DNA of 49,713 nt, taken from the NCBI GenBank assembly GCA_018713045.1, contig DVFV01000123.1, positions 1-49,713 on the forward strand, written 5' to 3'. The position numbers were made by a program, and so were the translations under genes. Origin of the DNA: Candidatus Coprosoma intestinipullorum. GTDB lineage: Bacteria; Bacillota_I; Bacilli_A; RF39; UBA660. Positions 45,797 through 49,713 of the stretch are shown one piece after another. The notes under the pieces are model-generated. The model did no database searches. It saw nothing but the letters and a program-made list of their open reading frames with translations, and was not told the origin of the DNA. Positions within the stretch are counted from its first letter, which is position 1; each line of letters opens with the position of its first letter.

Positions 45797-46377
45797 TGTT
45801 TTTTAGCAGATATTATATAAAAACCTTTATTTTTTGCGATGATGGTTACTTCGTAAATTTTACTTAAATCACGAGCTGTGGTTTTTGCTCCTTGGTTTTT
45901 ATTTATAACAAATATAAGCTTCCCATCTGGTTTTAAATGTTTTTCTGCTTCAAATAAGATTTTGTACAGTGTTTTCTTCCCTACTCTTATCGGCGGGTTA
46001 GTAACAATATAATCGTATTTTTTTGTGACGTTTGTATAAAGATCACTTTGAAAAATGTTTACGGATACGTTATTTATTTTAGCATTTTTCCGAGCTAAGT
46101 TTAGAGCTCTTTCGTTGACGTCGAGCATATCGATATTGGCAGAGGTGTTCTTTTTTAAATAGATTCCGATTGGTCCATAGCCACAGCCAAAATCAAGGAT
46201 GTCCCCTTTAAGAACTTGAATGGGCAGGTTTTCGAGTAATGATCTCGTACCAAAGTCTAAACCGTGCTTGGAGAAGACGCCATTATCCGTTATGAATGTA
46301 AGGTCTGTATTTTTGATTTTTACTTTTATTTCATTTTCATTACTTTCGACATAATCGTTTGTAAAATAATGTGACAT
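45793..46377 (-). CDS. rsmC: RsmC-like (YbxB) methyltransferase
   Basis: A 194-residue SAM-dependent methyltransferase of the MTS/RsmC group, probably acting on rRNA guanine N2. Motif I is ILDFGCGYGPIGI, motif II MLDVNERAL, and the catalytic NPP motif is VTNPPIRVG. Only the C-terminal half of E. coli RsmC is represented, as in B. subtilis YbxB, which sits in the same place between rplL and rpoB. It ends in TGA inside the rpoB -35 box. A terminator lies upstream of it, so expression probably depends on read-through from rplL. Confidence 0.9.
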   Translation of the reverse strand: MSHYFTNDYVESNENEIKVKIKNTDLTFITDNGVFSKHGLDFGTRSLLENLPIQVLKGDILDFGCGYGPIGIYLKKNTSANIDMLDVNERALNLARKNAKINNVSVNIFQSDLYTNVTKKYDYIVTNPPIRVGKKTLYKILFEAEKHLKPDGKLIFVINKNQGAKTTARDLSKIYEVTIIAKNKGFYIISAKKH

Positions 46378-46395
46378 ATTATACCTTTCTTAGCT

Positions 46396-46420
46396 AAAAA
46401 GCCCGCAATTATTGCAGGCC
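46396..46420 (-). terminator. Intrinsic terminator after rplL
   Basis: GCCTGCAA pairs with TTGCGGGC and is followed by TTTTT on the minus strand, in the gap between rplL and the rsmC-like gene. Confidence 0.85.
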
Positions 46421-46434
46421 TTATTTAGAATAAA

Positions 46435-46803
46435 CTATTTAACTTCTACAGAAGCTCCAGCTTCTTCTAATTTAGCTTTTAATTCATCAGCTTCACTTGA
46501 AGGGATGTTTTCTTTGATAGCTCCACCGTTATCAGCTAAGTCTTTAGCTTCTTTTAAGCCTAAACCAGTAACTTCTTTGATTAATTTGATAACTGGTAAT
46601 TTGTTTGGACCAGCAGATGTTAAAGTAACAGTTACTGTACTTGGACCTTCGTCAGCAGCGGCAGCAGCTGGTGCAGCAGCAACGGCTACAGCACTAGGGT
46701 CAACACCAAATTCCTCCTTCATAGCGTCTACTAATTCTTTAACTTCAAGAATAGACATTTCTTTTAATCCTTCAATGAATTCTTCTTTTGTAAATTTTGC
46801 CAT
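46435..46803 (-). CDS. rplL: 50S ribosomal protein L7/L12
   Basis: The stalk protein that recruits translation factors, 122 residues. The N-terminal dimerisation helices (MAKFTKEEFIEGLKEMSILEVKELVDAMKEEFGV) lead to an Ala-rich hinge (AVAVAAAPAAAAA), then the C-terminal domain with the conserved KLPVIKLIKEVTGLGLKEAKDL factor-binding surface. Normal length. It is 17 nt after rplJ in the L10 operon, with a GAAAGGAATG site. Confidence 0.98.
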   Translation of the reverse strand: MAKFTKEEFIEGLKEMSILEVKELVDAMKEEFGVDPSAVAVAAAPAAAAADEGPSTVTVTLTSAGPNKLPVIKLIKEVTGLGLKEAKDLADNGGAIKENIPSSEADELKAKLEEAGASVEVK

Positions 46804-46820
46804 TTAAATCATTCCTTTCT

Positions 46821-47312
46821 TTATTTTTCTAAATCTTTGCTATATAGATCTAAGCAAATTGATAAGTCTCTAACTGTTCCCATCATGCCTGAAGCAAGCA
46901 TAGTAAGTAATCCTTCTCTAGATGGAATATTAGATAATTCTTGTAATTTTGCTTCATCTGCGATTTCACCATCAATAATACCGGCTTTTAAAATTAAAGC
47001 TGGATGAGTTTTGGCGAAGTCAGCTAAAACTTTAACTGGAGCGATTTCGTCTTCAGAAAAGGCCATAGCTTTTGGTCCTTTAAGTTCATCAGCTAAGTCG
47101 ATTTTTAAAGTGTCGAATGCTCTTTTAACTAAAGTGTTTTTGTAAATTTTGAACTTAGAACCGGTTTCAGCAAGTTTGTTTCGCAGTTCGTTAGTGTCTT
47201 CAACAGTTAATCCTTGATATTCGAATAAAACCATTGATTTAGCTTCTTTAGTTCTTTTAGCTATTTCATCGATAATATCTTGTTTTTTATCGAGAATTTT
47301 TTGATTTGCCAA
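46821..47312 (-). CDS. rplJ: 50S ribosomal protein L10
   Basis: The base of the L7/L12 stalk; it also represses its own operon. 163 residues from TTG 47312: MANQKILDKKQDIIDEIAKRTKEAKSMVLFEYQGLTVEDTNELR. The track begins at a GTG (47336) inside the leader. The TTG has AAGGAAGG upstream and gives the family N-terminus. The central KNTLVKRAFD and C-terminal helix binding L12 (GLLTMLASGMMGTVRDLS) are intact. It is preceded by an L10 leader RNA and its own promoter. Confidence 0.96.
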   Translation of the reverse strand: MANQKILDKKQDIIDEIAKRTKEAKSMVLFEYQGLTVEDTNELRNKLAETGSKFKIYKNTLVKRAFDTLKIDLADELKGPKAMAFSEDEIAPVKVLADFAKTHPALILKAGIIDGEIADEAKLQELSNIPSREGLLTMLASGMMGTVRDLSICLDLYSKDLEK

Positions 47313-47434
47313 GAATAACACCTTCCTTTCTTCCACCGCAACAAAAAGCTCTACAAGACGTAGAGCTCCAAGGTTAACAAATGTCCTCGGTAGGATATTA
47401 AGCTTTTTAGCACCTACTGTCTACGGCTTTCATG
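47313..47434 (-). ncRNA. L10 ribosomal leader (autoregulatory)
   Basis: On the minus strand the leader reads AGGTGCTAAAAAGC...TATCCTACCGAGGACATT...CCTTGGAGCTCTAC-GTCTT-GTAGAGCTTTTT, matching the L10 leader: a folded L10-binding region with ACCGAGG, then a terminator-like hairpin (GAGCTCTAC/GTAGAGCTTTTT) before the rplJ ribosome site. L10 binding is expected to favour the terminator and stop excess rplJL synthesis. Attenuation is inferred from the hairpin plus T run. Confidence 0.85.
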
Positions 47435-47439
47435 TATTC

Positions 47440-47468
47440 ATTATAGCATATTTGATTTTAGAAGTCAA
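47440..47468 (-). promoter_or_regulatory. Sigma-A promoter of rplJL
   Basis: TTGACT, 17 nt, TATAAT. The -35 lies within the last codons of rplA. Confidence 0.8.
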
Positions 47469-48153
47469 AGCTATTTATATCAACTTTAACTCCTGGCCCC
47501 ATTGTTGAAGATATAGTTATATTTTTAACATATGTTCCTTTAACAACAGATGGTTTTGCTTTAACGATAACACTTACGAAAGTTTTTAGGTTTTCAAGTA
47601 AGTCTTCTTCACTGAATGAAGATTTACCGATTAAAGCGTGAACGTTTCCGTATGAATCAGTACGGTATTCAACACGACCTTTTTTAACTTCTTCAACGGC
47701 TTTTTTAGTATCTAAAGTAACCGTTCCAGTTTTTGGATTTGGCATTAGTCCTTTAGGTCCTAAAATACGTCCGATTTTTCCTAAAGCTGGCATCATATCT
47801 GGAGTTGCAATCATAACGTCGAAATCAAACCAGTTTTCTTTTTGAATTTTATCTAAGTAATCAGTGTCGCCAACGTAGTCAGCACCGGCTTCTTTTGCGG
47901 CGTCGGCAGCAGCACCTTTAGCGATTACTAATACTTTTTTAGATTTACCAGTTCCTTTTGGTAAAACGATAGCTCCTCTTAATTGTTGGTCAGCTTTTTT
48001 CGTATCTAGATTTAGATGCATAGCTACTTCAACAGAAGAGTCAAATTTAGTTGTTGCTGTTTCTTTAACTAATTTAACAGCTTCTTCTTTAGTATATAAT
48101 TTATGTTTGTCAACTTTTTCAGCTGACTCTAAAAATCTCTTACTCTTTTTCAT
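47458..48153 (-). CDS. rplA: 50S ribosomal protein L1
   Basis: A 231-residue L1 protein that forms the mobile L1 stalk at the E site and, in other bacteria, represses its own operon. Features: KYTKEEAV-type N-terminus, [42 protein letters not shown] and the C-terminal TMGPGVKVD. Normal length. ATG has GGAGG upstream. It is the second gene of rplK-rplA, with a possible L1-binding element in the 65-nt gap. Confidence 0.98.
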   Translation of the reverse strand: MKKSKRFLESAEKVDKHKLYTKEEAVKLVKETATTKFDSSVEVAMHLNLDTKKADQQLRGAIVLPKGTGKSKKVLVIAKGAAADAAKEAGADYVGDTDYLDKIQKENWFDFDVMIATPDMMPALGKIGRILGPKGLMPNPKTGTVTLDTKKAVEEVKKGRVEYRTDSYGNVHALIGKSSFSEEDLLENLKTFVSVIVKAKPSVVKGTYVKNITISSTMGPGVKVDINSFDF

Positions 48154-48176
48154 TTTTTAATTCCTCCTTGTGGTTT

Positions 48177-48202
48177 GGTGGAAAGCGGATATTTCCTCCC
48201 AC
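48177..48202 (-). promoter_or_regulatory. Candidate L1-binding element between rplK and rplA
   Basis: GTGGGAGGAAATATCCGCTTTCCAC on the minus strand: outer GTGG/CCAC pairing, inner GGA/TCC pairing. It follows a CATAGG-CCTATG hairpin. It resembles mRNA mimics of the L1 rRNA site; a prediction only. Confidence 0.45.
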
Positions 48203-48218
48203 ATAGGCTATACCTATG

Positions 48219-48647
48219 TTAATCTTCTACTTTGATTCCCATATTTAAAGCTGTTCCGGCAATTGTGTTCATTGCAGCTTCTACGGTTGAACAGTTTAAA
48301 TCTGGTAATTTAGTTTCAGCAATTTCTCTTAATTGTTCTTTAGTAATGGTTCCAACAATTTCGTTTTTACCTTTTGTTCCACCTTTATTAATTTTAGCAG
48401 CTCTTTTGATTAAGAATGGAGCTGGTGGAGTTTTAACGACGAAGTCGAATGTACGATCTTCATATACGTTAATTACAACTGGTAAAACATCTCCCATTTT
48501 ATCTCTTGTAGCTTCGTTGAATTTAGTACAAAATTCTCCTAAGTTAACTCCGGCTGGACCTAAAACTGTACCAACTGGTGGTTGTGGGGTTGCCTTACCG
48601 GCTTCGATTTGTAATTTGATTTGCTTAACTAATTTTGCTTTTGCCAC
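48219..48647 (-). CDS. rplK: 50S ribosomal protein L11
   Basis: A 142-residue L11, the thiostrepton-region protein of the GTPase centre. [44 protein letters not shown] is the classic N-terminus, and [21 protein letters not shown] and the C-terminal GTALNMGI are intact. It starts at GTG 48647, with GGAGGTG 6 nt upstream. The track's GTG 48656 is part of that ribosome site. First gene of rplK-rplA. Confidence 0.97.
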   Translation of the reverse strand: MAKAKLVKQIKLQIEAGKATPQPPVGTVLGPAGVNLGEFCTKFNEATRDKMGDVLPVVINVYEDRTFDFVVKTPPAPFLIKRAAKINKGGTKGKNEIVGTITKEQLREIAETKLPDLNCSTVEAAMNTIAGTALNMGIKVED

Positions 48648-48676
48648 GAAAAACACCTCCTATAATATTTTTTCGT

Positions 48677-48737
48677 GAGTGGTTCAAATGATTATCCGCC
48701 AACTGAATTTCAGTTTTCATTTTATGAATCTCCCACT
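48677..48737 (-). promoter_or_regulatory. Candidate L1-binding element in the rplK leader
   Basis: AGTGGGAGATTC ... GAACCACTC on the minus strand, with internal CAT/ATG and ACTGAA/TTCAGT hairpins. It shares GTGGGAG and the closing CCAC with the element between rplK and rplA. Confidence 0.45.
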
Positions 48738-48762
48738 TAAAGCTATAAAACATAGCTATTTA

Positions 48763-48791
48763 ATAATATCACAAATTAAATAATTTGTAAA
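48763..48791 (-). promoter_or_regulatory. Sigma-A promoter of rplK-rplA
   Basis: TTTACA, 17 nt, TATTAT. The -35 directly follows the nusG stop codon. Confidence 0.75.
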
Positions 48792-49325
48792 CTAAGCCTT
48801 AGTAATTTGTGATAATTCGAGTTCGACAACGGTTTCTTGGCCGAACAGGTCAATTGAGACTTCGAGTTTTGCATTTGGAAGGTCAACTGATTTGATTTCA
48901 CCATACATTCCGTCGAATGGACCTGAGATAACCTTGATTTTTTCACCAATTTTAAGGTCACTATCGGCTTGAAGACGACTCATGCCCATTGATCCTAGGA
49001 TTTTATCTACTTCCTGAGGAGTTAATGGGAAAGGTTTTGCTCCTTTACCAGATGATCCGATAAATCCGGTTACTCCTGGAGTATTTCTGACGATGAACCA
49101 AGCTTCATCTGTCATGATCATTTCAACTAAAATGTATCCTGGGAATAGTTTGGTTGTTTTTTCTTTACCATTTTCATCAACTGATTTTACTTCGGGAACG
49201 ACTACTCTTAAGATATAGTCTTCCATTCCCATAGAACTAGCACGCATTTCTAATTTTTCTTTAACTTTATTCTCGTGCCCAGAATAAGTATTGACAACAT
49301 ACCACTCTTTTTTCATATCTTCCAT
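48792..49325 (-). CDS. nusG: Transcription factor NusG
   Basis: A 177-residue NusG that binds RNA polymerase and links it to termination, antitermination or the ribosome. The NGN domain (KKEWYVVNTYSGHENKVKEKL, LFPGYILVEMIMTDEAWFIVRNTPGVTGFIG) is joined to a KOW domain (GEKIKVISGPFDGMYGEI). Normal length. ATG 49325 follows GAGGTTATAATT; ATG 49316 is possible. It is 2 nt after secE, as in most bacteria. Confidence 0.98.
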   Translation of the reverse strand: MEDMKKEWYVVNTYSGHENKVKEKLEMRASSMGMEDYILRVVVPEVKSVDENGKEKTTKLFPGYILVEMIMTDEAWFIVRNTPGVTGFIGSSGKGAKPFPLTPQEVDKILGSMGMSRLQADSDLKIGEKIKVISGPFDGMYGEIKSVDLPNAKLEVSIDLFGQETVVELELSQITKA

Positions 49326-49327
49326 AA

Positions 49328-49513
49328 TTATAACCTCTCTAGTAACTCTCTAATACCAGCAATAATGAAGTCTGATGCGACAAAGAAAAGACTTAAGAAG
49401 ACGATGCAGAGAAATACCCAAATGGCATAGTGCATGGTTTCTTTTCCTTTTGGCCATCTAACTTTTTTCATTTCTTTGATTACGTTACCGAAAAATCCTT
49501 TGATTTTTCCCAT
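49328..49513 (-). CDS. secE: Preprotein translocase subunit SecE
   Basis: A 61-residue single-span SecE. The amphipathic helix VIKEMKKVRWPKGKETMHY precedes one membrane helix (AIWVFLCIVFLSLFFVASDFII). This short form is standard for Firmicutes. It stabilises SecY in the protein export channel. It is first in secE-nusG, preceded by its own consensus promoter and AGGTGA. The usual rpmG gene is not visible before it. Confidence 0.96.
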   Translation of the reverse strand: MGKIKGFFGNVIKEMKKVRWPKGKETMHYAIWVFLCIVFLSLFFVASDFIIAGIRELLERL

Positions 49514-49548
49514 ATTTTCACCTACTTTTAAATCTTATGATTTTCTAA

Positions 49549-49572
49549 AATAAAAAACACTTTTATGTGCTT
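49549..49572 (-). terminator. Terminator-like hairpin in the secE leader
   Basis: AAAGCAC pairs with GTGTTTT (one G-U) and is followed by T on the minus strand, within about 25 nt of the predicted transcript start. It may be a weak attenuator. Confidence 0.4.
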
Positions 49573-49582
49573 TTCTAGGTAA

Positions 49583-49611
49583 ATAATAACACAAATATAT
49601 AGTGTTGTCAA
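49583..49611 (-). promoter_or_regulatory. Sigma-A promoter of secE-nusG
   Basis: TTGACA, 17 nt, TATTAT. Confidence 0.85.
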
Positions 49612-49637
49612 TGAAAAATGATGAGTTTTTTAGGTAT

Positions 49638-49713
49638 TTATTTTGTCTTTTTTAAACATTTCGAAGATATTAGATCTTTGGCAAAAACTGTTTGAAGATA
49701 TTTTCTCATTTCA
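49638..49713 (-). CDS. Possible 3' end of an upstream gene (partial)
   Basis: The minus strand is open from the window edge to a TAA at 49638-49640, giving EMRKYLQTVFAKDLISSKCLKKTK. The Lys-rich end looks protein-like but 25 codons prove little, and I cannot name the gene. It is not RpmG, which is often found here. Confidence 0.25.
   Translation of the reverse strand, partial: EMRKYLQTVFAKDLISSKCLKKTK

Noticed and set aside
46412-46807. Plus-strand ORF of 131 codons over rplL
   Set aside because: Shadow of rplL caused by its Ala-rich codons; no ribosome site.
48232-48678. Plus-strand ORF of 148 codons over rplK
   Set aside because: Shadow of the L11 gene.
1-49713. Mollicute code 4 (TGA as Trp)
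   Set aside because: Trp is encoded by TGG in conserved positions, and TGA ends rarA and the rsmC-like gene.
1-49713. CRISPR array, tRNA or rRNA genes, T-box before trpS
   Set aside because: No regularly spaced direct repeats, no cloverleaf or rRNA sequence noticed, and the gap before the trpS operon is only 46 nt.

Overview
The window is an AT-rich chromosomal segment of a Firmicute in the Bacilli. Several gene neighbourhoods match Bacillus subtilis: secE-nusG-rplK-rplA-rplJ-rplL-ybxB-rpoB-rpoC, dnaG-rpoD-trmK with a yqfQ-like gene beside it, and comEA-comEC. TGG encodes Trp and TGA is a genuine stop (rarA, the rsmC/ybxB homologue), so this is code 11 and not the Mycoplasma code. A 978-residue SMC, a short TrmK and dense packing point to a reduced genome, perhaps an uncultured gut lineage of the Erysipelotrichia/RF39 type. 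That placement is inference. Most genes are on the minus strand.

Layout. 1-0.3 kb: 5' end of an AAA ATPase gene running off the left edge. 0.5-4.3 kb: DNA maintenance (AlkD-like glycosylase, XerD, RarA, HolA). 4.4-6.5 kb: OmpR-type two-component system. 6.6-7.9 kb: IS605/IS1341-type tnpB with an omegaRNA-like 3' region. 8.0-13.6 kb: the accessory part, with a small unknown protein, three tandem paralogues of an apparently undescribed membrane-anchored HExxH protein, and two polysaccharide deacetylases. 13.7-16.0 kb: prepilin peptidase and PilC. 16.1-19.7 kb: yqfQ-like gene, trmK, rpoD, dnaG. 19.8-24.8 kb: two unknowns, comEC, comEA, ftsW. 24.9-25.1 kb: a 54-residue YjcZ-like Gly/Tyr-rich membrane microprotein missing from the ORF track. 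25.2-28.4 kb: trpS operon and an FkbM methyltransferase. 28.5-32.4 kb: def, an arylsulfotransferase-like protein with an altered active site, and an ABC-F ATPase. 32.6-38.3 kb: a tail-anchored repeat protein, smc, an alpha/beta hydrolase and a DUF4259-like protein. 38.4-49.5 kb: the rpoBC, ribosomal protein, nusG and secE block.

Working together: comEA, comEC, pilC and pilD suggest DNA uptake with a type IV pilus-like machine whose other parts lie elsewhere. The deacetylases, ftsW and possibly the HExxH proteins suggest an active cell wall. Regulation is compact. Many sigma-A promoters are readable directly. Several have the -35 box inside or touching the previous stop codon, and several have only 15-18 nt between the -10 box and the start codon. 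Many terminators overlap gene ends. There is an L10 leader and two candidate L1 sites. No gene-free stretch exceeds 300 nt. I saw no tRNA, rRNA, CRISPR array, prophage or T-box.
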